From assembly GCA_934755305.1 (NCBI GenBank), contig CAKVLD010000036.1:1-29717 (forward strand): a DNA stretch of 29,717 bases, read 5' to 3'. This document shows, piece by piece, positions 6,350 through 14,200 of the stretch. Positions within the stretch are counted from its first letter, which is position 1. Each line of letters begins with the position of its first letter. The DNA is from an uncultured Clostridium sp. (GTDB lineage Bacteria; Bacillota; Clostridia; Clostridiales; Clostridiaceae). Under the pieces are notes generated by a model. The model did not search any database. It was not told where the DNA came from and saw only the letters and a list, made by a program, of their open reading frames with translations. Position numbers and translations under genes: made by a program.

Positions 6350-7360
6350 CTAAAATAATACCCTAATTAAAGTAACAGCAAAGATTATTTGACATGCACC
6401 TACTAGTAATCCATATAACATTGACTTAGGTCCTTCTTCTTTTAAATCTTTAAACTTAACTCTCATACCAATAGCAGCTAAAGCTATAATTTCAAATTGA
6501 CCACTTATAAATTTAGCAGTATGAGCTACTGAAACTGGTATTATTCCTAAAGTATTTATTATACTTACTATAAAGAAGCCTGTTACAAACCAAGGTATAC
6601 TTACTTTAATTTTACCTTTCACCTCTGTAGATTCTTTCTTTGAAAATAACTTTTCTCCTTCTGTAGTATTAAATTTCGAAAAAACAATTACTACTACAAC
6701 TAATAAAATTATTCTAATTATTTTAAATATAGTTGACATCTCTACTACACTATCATTTACAAATTTAGCTGAAGCTATAACTTGACCTACAGATTGAAGA
6801 ATCCCTCCAATAAGCCCTGATGTTTGAAATAACTCATGATTATATAAAAAAGATGCTAAAAGTGGTAAAACAAACATTAATATTGTACCAGTTATATTAA
6901 CCATAGTAATTGATAAAGCTCTATCTTTTGGTTCTGAATCAACTACTGGTGCAACAGCTGCAATTGCAGAAGACCCACAAACAGCATTTCCAGTCCCCAT
7001 AAGTAAAGAGAACTTTTTAGTAAACTTAAGCCTTCTACCAATCATATATGTAGCTGTAATTGTTAAGATCATCTGTAATATTATAAATAACACGCCTTTA
7101 ACTCCAACTGAAGCTATATCACTTAAATTTAAAGTAGCTCCCATAAGCACTACTGAATATGCAAGTAATTCACTTTCTGAAAACTTGCTTCCCTTATTAT
7201 ATATATCACCTTTAAAAATCGTATTACCTAAAAATATACCTATAAAAATTGCAAAAGTTGCAGCTCCTAATGTTGGTAAAAGTAATGCTATAGACTTAGA
7301 TAATAACGCTATTCCTAAGCACACAAGAAAACCAGGCATAATTTCTTTGATTTTATTCAT
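6350..7360 (-). CDS. UPF0324 membrane protein (putative sulfate exporter family)
   Basis: A 336-aa polytopic membrane protein of the UPF0324 (YeiH-like, 'putative sulfate exporter') family. Hydrophobic segments run through the whole chain. The conserved family block MGTGNAVCGSSAIAAVAPV (about residue 122), and a C-terminal stretch (AAIGMRVKFKDLKEEG) near residue 296 match the family. Substrate is not established experimentally in general; sulfur oxyanions or small organic sulfonates are suggested. It lies 104 bp downstream of a LysR gene on the same strand; LysR-UPF0324 pairs are common (YeiE/YeiH), so that regulator probably controls it. A GAGGTGAT ribosome site precedes the ATG. Confidence 0.88.
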   Translation of the reverse strand: MNKIKEIMPGFLVCLGIALLSKSIALLLPTLGAATFAIFIGIFLGNTIFKGDIYNKGSKFSESELLAYSVVLMGATLNLSDIASVGVKGVLFIILQMILTITATYMIGRRLKFTKKFSLLMGTGNAVCGSSAIAAVAPVVDSEPKDRALSITMVNITGTILMFVLPLLASFLYNHELFQTSGLIGGILQSVGQVIASAKFVNDSVVEMSTIFKIIRIILLVVVVIVFSKFNTTEGEKLFSKKESTEVKGKIKVSIPWFVTGFFIVSIINTLGIIPVSVAHTAKFISGQFEIIALAAIGMRVKFKDLKEEGPKSMLYGLLVGACQIIFAVTLIRVLF

Positions 7361-7464
7361 ATTATCACCTCATAATTATTTCTGTCCTATTTATTTTGCT
7401 TTTTTATTATAAGATGGTTAACTTATAAGGTAAAATATATATTCTAAATAACTTCTATAGGTAT

Positions 7465-8340
7465 TTACTTATAAGAAAATTTTATAAATTCTTTTATATT
7501 ATTATTTATAAATTTGTCTTTATGTATAATTAATAACAAACTTCTTTCTATGTTACCATCTTTTATTTTTAACGTGTGTAATTTTCCAAGTTCCTCAAGG
7601 TTATCTACACATTTTGATGATATACAACCAATTCCCAACTTAGCTTCTACAGATTTTTTGATAGCCTCTGTATTACCAAGTTCCATAAAAACATTATATT
7701 CTATGTTGTTATTTTGCATATAGCTTTCAATAACTTCCCTAGTTCCACTTCCTCTTTCTCTAATTATAAATTTTTCATTCTTAATTTCCGTACCTGAAAC
7801 TAGTTTTCTACTTTTCCAAGGATGTTTGTCGCTACATATTAAAACTAATTCATCTTTCCATATTTCTTCTTTAATAATTTCTTCAGAATTAATTTTCCCT
7901 TCTACAAATGCAAAATCCACTTTATTTTCTAATATAAGTCTTTCAATATTTGCTGTATTTTCGATTATTAAAGATATTTCTATACCTTTATGTTTTTCCA
8001 CAAATCTTCTTATTATGTCTGGTAAAATATATATTCCTATAGTAGTACTAGCTCCTACCTTTATTTTTCCACTTTCCATGTTAGACATTTCTTCAAGTCT
8101 TTCTGAGGCTTCTTTATATAAGTTTAAAATTCTTCTTACATAATTTAGATAAACCAAACCTTCATCAGTTAAATATATTCTTTTTCCTATTCTATCAAAC
8201 AAAATAGCACCTACTTCTTCTTCTATTTCATGTATTGCCTGACTAACAGATGGCTGACTTATATAAAGTTCTTTTGCTACCTTAGTCATATTTAAACTAG
8301 TTGCTGTAGCATAAAAAATTTTCAATTTTCTAATATTCAT
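7465..8340 (-). CDS. LysR-family transcriptional regulator
   Basis: Typical LysR protein of 291 aa. A winged helix-turn-helix occupies residues 1-60 (SLNMTKVAKELYISQPSVSQ is the recognition region), followed by a linker helix and a periplasmic-binding-like effector domain from about residue 90 (KIKVGASTTIGIYILPDII). It resembles the CysB/CbbR/YeiE group in the first half. Its neighbour downstream on the same strand is the UPF0324 permease, the likely target. The ATG is preceded by GGGGGAA at normal distance. The effector cannot be predicted from sequence. Confidence 0.9.
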   Translation of the reverse strand: MNIRKLKIFYATATSLNMTKVAKELYISQPSVSQAIHEIEEEVGAILFDRIGKRIYLTDEGLVYLNYVRRILNLYKEASERLEEMSNMESGKIKVGASTTIGIYILPDIIRRFVEKHKGIEISLIIENTANIERLILENKVDFAFVEGKINSEEIIKEEIWKDELVLICSDKHPWKSRKLVSGTEIKNEKFIIRERGSGTREVIESYMQNNNIEYNVFMELGNTEAIKKSVEAKLGIGCISSKCVDNLEELGKLHTLKIKDGNIERSLLLIIHKDKFINNNIKEFIKFSYK

Positions 8341-8362
8341 AATTTCCCCCTAAATTAAATAA

Positions 8363-8381
8363 GGGAGGAATAATTCCCCCC
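8363..8381 (-). terminator. Weak terminator after the small membrane protein gene
   Basis: GGGGGGAA pairs with TTCCTCCC (one G-T pair, 3-nt loop) and is followed by TTATTTAATTT on the minus strand. It probably attenuates read-through into the LysR gene, which has little room for its own promoter. Confidence 0.4.
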
Positions 8382-8400
8382 ATAATTTTCAAAAAGTATA

Positions 8401-8670
8401 TTAAACATCCTTATAGTCTACATCAATAGCTTGACTAATATCCTCATCATCACTAATACTTACATCACCACTAACATTAGTATATGTATTTTCATTAAAC
8501 TTAGTATTCTTTTTCTTGCCAAATTTATCAGCTATAAACTTATAACCTTTATATGCACCATAAGCTACTACACCACCTAATAGAAGGTATGGTAAAACTC
8601 TAAAAATAAACCCTACTACTAACACGCCTATGACAATATAAATAATTGTCTTCAAACCTCTATTATCCAT
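8401..8670 (-). CDS. Small membrane protein
   Basis: 89 aa, no family recognised. Residues ~8-46 are two closely spaced hydrophobic segments (IIYIVIGVLVVGFIF and LPYLLLGGVVAYGAYKGY), then a Lys-rich stretch and an acidic tail (SISDDEDISQAIDVDYKDV). This suggests a hairpin in the membrane with cytoplasmic charged ends. It is the first gene before LysR on the same strand and has an extended -10 (TGGTATAAT, 8718-8713) upstream. No function can be inferred. Confidence 0.65.
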   Translation of the reverse strand: MDNRGLKTIIYIVIGVLVVGFIFRVLPYLLLGGVVAYGAYKGYKFIADKFGKKKNTKFNENTYTNVSGDVSISDDEDISQAIDVDYKDV

Positions 8671-8840
8671 GCTAATTACCTCATTTTATTTTTTTATCTA
8701 TTATTACTTGATATTATACCATAATATTCATCTATAATATTATTTTTTATAATAATATATCTTTTTATTTATTATGTCCATATTTTTGTTTATACATATT
8801 TTACAAATAAATCCATATTGATTTTATTCTTTTAAAAATA

Positions 8841-8885
8841 AAAATAGCACCATGTATTTTCTAAGCATACATAGTGCTATTTTTA
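8841..8885 (-). terminator. Terminator of the arsR-nifX gene
   Basis: AAAAATAGCAC (8841-8851) pairs with GTGCTATTTTT (8875-8885), with inner ATGTA/TACAT pairing. A T-rich tract follows on the minus strand, directly after the gene. Confidence 0.85.
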
Positions 8886-8890
8886 AAATT

Positions 8891-9262
8891 TTAATTATGT
8901 GCACATCCATCATGATTACAAGTATGATTCATTGAAAATTCTTTTAATTCTCCATTTTTATAAGCTTCTATATTTTCTTGAATACTACCTTCAATAGCTT
9001 TATAAACCTTTATTCCTCTTTCATTTAATCCTAAAATAGCTCCTCTTCCTATTCCACCAACTACAACTGCATCTACTTCAGCACCACTTAAAGCTTTCAT
9101 AGGTTGACAATGTCCATGTTCATGACCTAAATCTCCATTATCTACTGTATTAACTTCTCCTTTTTCTAAATCACATACAACAAACATTGGAGCTGTACCA
9201 AAATGCCCATATGGAATACTCTCCATACCTAAGTTACTTTTTACTGGAAAACAAATTTTCAT
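8891..9262 (-). CDS. Internal-start product: free NifX/NifB-like protein
   Basis: An ATG at 9262, in frame with the long gene, is preceded by AAGGGAGG with an 8-nt gap, better than the ribosome site of the full-length product. It would give a 123-aa protein containing exactly the NifX-like domain and Cys/His tail. Either the gene makes two products or the upstream HTH part is a recent in-frame fusion that kept the old start site. Confidence 0.5.
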   Translation of the reverse strand: MKICFPVKSNLGMESIPYGHFGTAPMFVVCDLEKGEVNTVDNGDLGHEHGHCQPMKALSGAEVDAVVVGGIGRGAILGLNERGIKVYKAIEGSIQENIEAYKNGELKEFSMNHTCNHDGCAHN

Positions 9263-9607
9263 TTTTAGATCCTCCCTTAAAATATACTTATTATAACATT
9301 TTTTGTTATTGCAATTACTATTACAGACAAATGACACTCTCATTCTTTCATTACATAATTTTGTAATAAACTCGCTAATTCTATTAAAAGTTTCTTTATT
9401 AAGCATATATACAATACGATATCCTCTCTTAACTCCAGAAATCAAATTAGCTTCTTTAAGAATTTTTATGTGTTGTGAAACTGCTGCTTCAGATATATCT
9501 AAATGTTTTGCTATACCTTTAGCACAAATATTTTTATGTGATATTATCATTAATATCTTTATCCTGCTATCATCTGATAAAGCTTTAAATATCTTTACTT
9601 CTTCCAT
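8891..9607 (-). CDS. ArsR-type HTH fused to a NifX/NifB-like domain
   Basis: A 238-aa protein with two parts. Residues 1-90 are a winged-helix ArsR/SmtB DNA-binding domain (LSDDSRIKILMII; LDISEAAVSQHIKILKEANL; wing GVKRGYRIVYML). A Cys-containing linker follows (CNSNCNNKKC, about residue 95-104). Residues 116-238 are a dinitrogenase iron-molybdenum cofactor (NifX/NifB/NafY-like) domain with the conserved GHFGTAPMF and VDAVVVGGIGRGA segments, ending in a metal-ligand-rich tail (HTCNHDGCAHN). In non-diazotrophic clostridia these domains are small metal/cluster-binding proteins of unknown role. A second start with a perfect ribosome site lies inside the gene (9262), so a free NifX-like product is likely too. 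The upstream dyad over the promoter suggests autoregulation. A metal, thiol or Fe-S signal is an inference. Confidence 0.85.
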   Translation of the reverse strand: MEEVKIFKALSDDSRIKILMIISHKNICAKGIAKHLDISEAAVSQHIKILKEANLISGVKRGYRIVYMLNKETFNRISEFITKLCNERMRVSFVCNSNCNNKKCYNKYILREDLKMKICFPVKSNLGMESIPYGHFGTAPMFVVCDLEKGEVNTVDNGDLGHEHGHCQPMKALSGAEVDAVVVGGIGRGAILGLNERGIKVYKAIEGSIQENIEAYKNGELKEFSMNHTCNHDGCAHN

Positions 9608-9617
9608 TGTATACCTC

Positions 9618-9649
9618 TAATTTAATTAAGTAATCGCTTAATTAAATTA
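9618..9649. promoter_or_regulatory. Operator dyad of arsR-nifX
   Basis: Perfect 13-bp inverted repeat (9618-9630 and 9637-9649, 6-bp spacer) covering part of the -10 of the arsR-nifX promoter. Size and position fit an ArsR-family autoregulatory operator. Confidence 0.65.
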
Positions 9650-9673
9650 TATCACTTTATCTTTCTATTTCAA
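9646..9673 (-). promoter_or_regulatory. arsR-nifX promoter
   Basis: TTGAAA (9673-9668), 16 bp, TATAAT (9651-9646) on the minus strand. The operator dyad begins within the -10. Confidence 0.65.
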
Positions 9674-9697
9674 CCACTTTTTTCATGTAATAGATAT

Positions 9698-9743
9698 AAA
9701 AAACAGAACAAGGTATATTTTTTAACATATATCTTGTCCTGTT
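9698..9743 (-). terminator. Terminator of the APC permease gene
   Basis: AACAGGACAAG and CTTGTTCTGTT arms with TATAT/ATATA inner pairing, followed by T6 on the minus strand. Confidence 0.85.
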
Positions 9744-9757
9744 ATATAACTAATTAA

Positions 9758-11176
9758 CTATTTATTTCTTCTTGCAAACTTAGGTAGTATAAGTCCTAAC
9801 CCTAAAAGAACAAAAGGTGTTACTATATTTAATATAACTTGGAACCACCATTCACCAGTAAATGCTTCTATTGATGTTGGGAACATACCCATTATACAAG
9901 CAAATGCTGTAAAGATAAAACACCATATACCAAATCCTAGAGCTACCTTATCATTCTTTACGAACTTATACTCTGATTTGAACTTATTCTTAGCCTTCTT
10001 TAATGCTATAAATGCTAAGAATACCCATAAGTATCTTAATGGCATAACTACTGAATTTAACTTTAGTAACCAGTTAAATAATGTGTTCATATCTCCTATT
10101 CCAAGAGCTGGCACTATTATTAATATACTAACTAATATAGCAGTCATAAAATAACCATTTATAGGTGCTCCATATTTATTAGTTTTCGTTAATGCTTTAG
10201 GTACATAATTTTCATCAGTATCTGCTAATAACACCTTAAGAGGAGCATCTATTGAGAATACTAATGCTGATATTTGTGCTGTCATGTTAGCTAAAGCATA
10301 TACTATTAAGAAAAAGTTTCCTATTCCATAATATTCACCTAACATTTTAAATGCATAATATTGTCCATTCATCATAAGATCTTTTGGAATTGCATTAGCA
10401 TCAAACATCATTCCCATAGCTATTGATCCAAGTATAGCTGAAACCCCAACCATTATAGCTAAGCTAATCATTCCTAATGGGAATTCTTTAGTAGCATTTT
10501 TAGTATTATTTACATATGGAGATATTTTTTCCGATCCACCAACTGCAAATACTAACATTGATATTGTAGTTAAGTAAGCAAAGTCAAACTTTGGAACTAT
10601 TGTTTTTATACTAATATCTGTTGTAGCTATTTCCATTCCTGTAATTGCTGGAGCTGCAACAACTAAAACTATGTATAATAATGACATTATAAAAGTAGCT
10701 GTACCAGCTATTGTTCCTATAGTTTTTAAAGAAGTTATTCCTCTTGAAGCAACCCATAAGAATAATAGGAATATAGCTAATATTATAGTTTGAGCCATAA
10801 TTGTACTCATTCCATTTACTAAAGTTCCATCTCCTTTAACTGCCCATCCTAATGCTATTAATATAGCTTGTGGTTTTTGAGCTAAATATGGAATATGTAC
10901 AACCCAGTAAGTCCACCCTGCAAAATAAGCAAGTTGAACTCCCATAGTTTCTCTAATCCAAGAGCTTACTCCACCTTTACCATCTTTAAATACTGAACCT
11001 AACTCTCCTACCATTAAAGCATATGGTACGAAATATAGACCGATAATTAATACCCAAGATACTATAACTGTAAGACCTTGATTCGCAAAGTTATTTACAA
11101 CATTTCCAAATCCCCATACAGCAACAAATGCCATAAGTGCAAGGTTATACCACCTCAGTTTATTTTCTTCTGACAT
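9758..11176 (-). CDS. APC-family amino-acid permease
   Basis: A 472-aa polytopic carrier of the amino acid-polyamine-organocation superfamily. The first segment carries the helix-breaking stretch (AVWGFGNVVNN, about residue 20) of APC substrate sites; GELGSVFKDGKGGVSSWI (about 58) is the conserved loop after helix 2. About twelve hydrophobic segments follow. It is nearest to the glutamate/GABA-antiporter-like branch of uncharacterised Firmicutes permeases, so an amino-acid exchanger is likely but the substrate is not known. I start at the ATG at 11176 because GGAGG lies 6 nt before it; the longer frame (to 11224) has no ribosome site. It is single, with its own terminator. It lies far from glsA, so I do not link the two. 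Confidence 0.85.
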   Translation of the reverse strand: MSEENKLRWYNLALMAFVAVWGFGNVVNNFANQGLTVIVSWVLIIGLYFVPYALMVGELGSVFKDGKGGVSSWIRETMGVQLAYFAGWTYWVVHIPYLAQKPQAILIALGWAVKGDGTLVNGMSTIMAQTIILAIFLLFLWVASRGITSLKTIGTIAGTATFIMSLLYIVLVVAAPAITGMEIATTDISIKTIVPKFDFAYLTTISMLVFAVGGSEKISPYVNNTKNATKEFPLGMISLAIMVGVSAILGSIAMGMMFDANAIPKDLMMNGQYYAFKMLGEYYGIGNFFLIVYALANMTAQISALVFSIDAPLKVLLADTDENYVPKALTKTNKYGAPINGYFMTAILVSILIIVPALGIGDMNTLFNWLLKLNSVVMPLRYLWVFLAFIALKKAKNKFKSEYKFVKNDKVALGFGIWCFIFTAFACIMGMFPTSIEAFTGEWWFQVILNIVTPFVLLGLGLILPKFARRNK

Positions 11177-11415
11177 GTTTTTCCTCCATTTTCTTTTGTA
11201 GATTTTTATAAATTTTCCTTTCAAATTGTATCAGAAAATTAATTTAATAAAAAGCTATATAATTTAATATACTGTTCATTTTTTTAATATTTCTAACATA
11301 TTATATTTTATTTTTATAAAATTATTAAAAATAACCAAGAATTTAACCACCTTTTTAATATCACACTAAATATTTTTAGTATTATTTAAAGAAGTGTTAA
11401 ATCCTTGTTTTTTTA

Positions 11416-11682
11416 CTAATATTCTAGATAAGCCTTTAATACTTCTTTAAAACCATCTCTAACTAAAACACTTGAAACTATACCTATTATTTCATAACTA
11501 GATGTAAGTGTTTCATCTTTTCTTAACTCCTTAATAGCTTTAGTTATATCTTCTACTAAAACCTTAATATCTGACTCATTTAACCGAACATTATCCAAAC
11601 TATTAGCTGAACTAATTAAACTTGTATAGATTTTATCTTTATTAAATTCTTGAATTCTACCATCTTTTTTTATAATCTTCAT
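11416..11682 (-). CDS. Free-standing ATP-cone domain protein
   Basis: 88 aa made up entirely of an ATP-cone, the nucleotide-sensing domain found at the N-terminus of ribonucleotide reductases and in NrdR. It starts with the hallmark IKKDGRIQEFNKDKI and has the long helices and the DGFKEVLKAYLEY end. No NrdR zinc ribbon and no reductase catalytic part are present. Such isolated cones may act as nucleotide-responsive partners in trans; that is inference. A GGTGGTGAG ribosome site precedes the ATG. It follows the rhodanese gene after about 70 bp on the same strand. Confidence 0.8.
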   Translation of the reverse strand: MKIIKKDGRIQEFNKDKIYTSLISSANSLDNVRLNESDIKVLVEDITKAIKELRKDETLTSSYEIIGIVSSVLVRDGFKEVLKAYLEY

Positions 11683-11753
11683 TTTATTCTCACCACCTTA
11701 TTAATATTATGCGTAATTTATCATTTTATATTTTAATTAAACGGTATAATAAA

Positions 11754-12068
11754 CTACACTCTATTTTCTCCCTCGTATAATATCATCCCACTAGTTACAT
11801 CATGTACATTAAATCCTTTAGCTTTTAGTTCTTTACAAGCTCTTGCACTTTTAACTCCTGATCTACACACAAGATAGTACTCTTTATCTTTTTCCAAATA
11901 TATTTCTGGTTCTTCTAAAAGTTCTCCCATGGGTATATTTTTTGCAGTTTTTATAGTCCCACTTCTAAACTCATGATACTCTCTAATATCAATCAAATTA
12001 ATTTTTCCTATATAATCATCAATTTCATTTATATCTATAACTTTTTCATCTGTATTAAATCCAAACAT
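11754..12068 (-). CDS. Rhodanese-like sulfurtransferase
   Basis: A 104-aa single-domain rhodanese. The substrate-binding half has INLIDIREYHEFRSGTI; the active-site loop is CRSGVKS with the catalytic Cys at about residue 70. It would carry a persulfide and donate sulfur in the cytoplasm, in thiosulfate/cyanide detoxification, Fe-S or tRNA thiolation routes. I start at the ATG at 12068, where AAGGAG lies 8 nt upstream; the upstream extension to 12200 overlaps the previous gene and has no ribosome site. It lies 73 bp after the zinc-finger/LuxR-type regulator, probably in one transcript. Confidence 0.88.
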   Translation of the reverse strand: MFGFNTDEKVIDINEIDDYIGKINLIDIREYHEFRSGTIKTAKNIPMGELLEEPEIYLEKDKEYYLVCRSGVKSARACKELKAKGFNVHDVTSGMILYEGENRV

Positions 12069-12141
12069 CTTTTTTTCTCCTTGCATTTTAAAAAATATAA
12101 TATCATATTTATTTTTACATATAAAAGCTTTCATTATAACA

Positions 12142-12912
12142 TCAATATTTAACCCAATATTTTGAACCATCTTGAGCTCTATCCATAAAACCATATTCAA
12201 TCAAGGCTCTTCTGATAGTAACATAATCTTCAAAAATCCTTTTCAAAATTCTATTAACTTCTTTTTCTGAATACTCAGTTTTAGGTTTAAAGTTTTTTAT
12301 TATTTCACTTAAAACAATAATCTTTTTCTTTTCTTTAGAAGGAAAATTCTTAATAGCCCCTTCTTTAGTGAAATATGCTTTTTTAGTTGCTTCAATTTCT
12401 TTATCTGTAATATTGTATCTATCATCTAATGTTGTTGCTGATTTATGTGCATCTATTATAACTTCATCTTCTAGTTTATTTACTTTTTTCATAGTTGCAT
12501 TTGATAATAAATTCATCATAGTCATAAATAATTTTGCTTGTTTTTCTTTTTCTCTAAGTTTATATCTATGGCTTCTAATAGTTGAAGGGGTAACATTTAA
12601 TTCTTTTGCAATTTCCTTATCACTTAATCCTTCTGCCATAAGTTTAACTACATCTTTTTGAGTCTCTGAAATTCCTATAAAAGATGAATTCATATTTAAT
12701 AAATAATCTAACATTGATTTATGTTTTTCTCTTATATGAATTTTAGTTGCCTTTTCTGCATCATATAACTTTGAATTAATTTCAAAAATTCTTCCCCTTT
12801 CAAATTTTTCTTGGCAAATTAAACATTTATACTCTTCTTCAGATTCAACATATCCTTTCTTTAGTTCTTCTAATGAACTATTCCAAAATATTTCTTCACT
12901 TTTATTTTCCAC
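12142..12912 (-). CDS. Zinc-finger/LuxR-HTH/DUF2087 transcriptional regulator
   Basis: 256 aa in three parts. Residues ~25-65 hold a CxxC...HxxxxH pattern (YKCLICQEKF, then HIREKH) that could bind zinc. Residues ~80-120 are a LuxR/GerE-type helix-turn-helix (GLSDKEIAKELNVTPSTIRSH). The C-terminal ~70 residues match DUF2087 (the ILKRIFEDYVTIRRALIEYG and DGSKYWVK segments), a small winged domain found in Bacillus/Clostridium regulators. The start codon is GTG (12912), 6 nt after AAGGGAT. The promoter (TAGACA, 17 bp, TATATT) has two 28-bp direct repeats behind it. The likely operon continues with the rhodanese and the ATP-cone protein. The signal is unknown. Confidence 0.82.
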   Translation of the reverse strand: MENKSEEIFWNSSLEELKKGYVESEEEYKCLICQEKFERGRIFEINSKLYDAEKATKIHIREKHKSMLDYLLNMNSSFIGISETQKDVVKLMAEGLSDKEIAKELNVTPSTIRSHRYKLREKEKQAKLFMTMMNLLSNATMKKVNKLEDEVIIDAHKSATTLDDRYNITDKEIEATKKAYFTKEGAIKNFPSKEKKKIIVLSEIIKNFKPKTEYSEKEVNRILKRIFEDYVTIRRALIEYGFMDRAQDGSKYWVKY

Positions 12913-12946
12913 TTATATCCCTTCTTTCATTTTTTACCGCACTATC

Positions 12947-12975
12947 AATATACAACTTTTTCTTAGTTTTGTCTA
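12947..12975 (-). promoter_or_regulatory. Promoter of the DUF2087 regulator
   Basis: TAGACA (12975-12970), 17 bp, TATATT (12952-12947) on the minus strand, 34 nt before the GTG start. Confidence 0.5.
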
Positions 12976-13038
12976 TCTATAAATAAACTTTTATTTATTT
13001 TGTTTATATAAAATTCAACTTCAAATATTCTTTTAATA

Positions 13039-13100
13039 CATATATTTTTTTACATCCTATATTTTTTTGATGCATATATTCTTTTACATCTTATATTTCT
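13039..13100. repeat. Two 28-bp direct repeats upstream of the DUF2087 regulator
   Basis: 13039-13066 and 13073-13100 match at 25 of 28 positions (catatatt.ttttacatc), with a 34-bp period. They lie directly behind the regulator's -35, where an activator or autoregulator could bind. Confidence 0.5.
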
Positions 13101-13116
13101 ACACAAAATTGATCCA

Positions 13117-13151
13117 TAAAAAAAACTCGCAACAAAAGTTACGAGTTTTTT
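13117..13151. terminator. Terminator after the NAGPA operon
   Basis: AAAAACTCG and CGAGTTTTT arms with AAC/GTT inner pairing. It has T-runs on both strands but serves the minus-strand operon that ends at 13173. Confidence 0.85.
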
Positions 13152-13172
13152 ATTATAATATTAAATTAAAAT

Positions 13173-14183
13173 TTATTTTGAAACATCCTTAACACTCTTC
13201 AAACAAACTTTTCTGTTATCTAAAGAACAAATCACTCTATTATTTATAGTTAAAAATTCTCCTTGATAAGTTAAAGTTTCTCCTTTTGTAATATTATCTA
13301 TCTTTCCTGCAGAACTATAATTAATAAATACCTCATTATTATCGCTAACATATATATCTTTAACTTCTTTAGGTTCTTTTAATTCTATAGTTTTCCATGC
13401 ATTAGAATCTGATTCCACTTCTCCATAAACTATCTTAGATATTTTATTATCATTTGAATATTGACCCATATATACTGTATTCTCAACTACCTTTAATATG
13501 GTAAGATTATCTGAATTTTTTAAAGATAGTTTCTTATCTTTTCCATTAGAATAAGCATAAAATCTTTTATTTTCTGAGTCTTCATACACAAACACCTCAT
13601 TTTGCCAAGAGGCACCTGCACTTTCAATCTTTTCTATATTTTTATTTAATTTTTTTGTATTTTTATCTATATCAATTCTATATATCTTTGTACTTTTTCC
13701 GTTATATAAACTTATATACTCTGATGAACTTGAAAGGTACGAACTAACTTCAATTCCTTTTGTATAATCGCATACCTCTACAACATCTTGTTCCACTTCA
13801 TTATTGGCATTATATGTTTTAATATTAATTTTATTATCCTTATTCTCTACTATGAATAAAGTATTATTATCAGGCACCCATGAAATATCAAGTATTTTTG
13901 TTTCACTTAATATTTCCTTAACCTCTGAAGTCTTTGTATTAACTAACATTAACTTATTATCTTTAAAATATGTAATAAACTTTCCAGAATAAGAAACTTG
14001 AATATTTTCTGCATCTGATGGTATTTCTAAATCTATATCAAAACTCTGAGTAGGAACTTCTACATTAACTACCTTAACTTCTTTTGATGTTTTAAAAAGT
14101 ACTTTATCTAAATATAAAAGAACTCCACACTGAACTATAAGTGATAAAATTATACACCCTAATATTCTTCTAAATTTTTTCAT
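13173..14183 (-). CDS. Membrane-anchored propeller-like protein
   Basis: 336 aa. A basic N-terminus and one hydrophobic segment (GCIILSLIVQCGVLLYL, residues ~9-25) form a signal anchor. The outer part (from ~50) has short beta-rich repeats reminiscent of PD40/TolB or WD-like blades, for example VSYSGKFITYFKDNKLMLVN and ISWVPDNNTLFIVENKD. I find no enzyme motif and cannot name a family. The start has GAGGGAG 5 nt upstream, and the gene follows the phosphodiester glycosidase with only 17 bp between them. The two should be co-expressed and may act together on a cell-surface polymer. That joint role is inference. Confidence 0.7.
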   Translation of the reverse strand: MKKFRRILGCIILSLIVQCGVLLYLDKVLFKTSKEVKVVNVEVPTQSFDIDLEIPSDAENIQVSYSGKFITYFKDNKLMLVNTKTSEVKEILSETKILDISWVPDNNTLFIVENKDNKINIKTYNANNEVEQDVVEVCDYTKGIEVSSYLSSSSEYISLYNGKSTKIYRIDIDKNTKKLNKNIEKIESAGASWQNEVFVYEDSENKRFYAYSNGKDKKLSLKNSDNLTILKVVENTVYMGQYSNDNKISKIVYGEVESDSNAWKTIELKEPKEVKDIYVSDNNEVFINYSSAGKIDNITKGETLTYQGEFLTINNRVICSLDNRKVCLKSVKDVSK

Positions 14184-14200
14184 TAATCTCCCTCACTATA

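Noticed and set aside
9262..9607. Frameshift or sequencing error joining ArsR and NifX genes
   Set aside because: The two parts are in one frame with no stop or shift, and a fusion with internal start explains it. Only comparison with relatives can exclude an error.
176..11176. glsA plus the APC permease as a glutamine-dependent acid-resistance system
   Set aside because: The genes are 9 kb apart with their own promoters and terminators, and the permease substrate is unknown.
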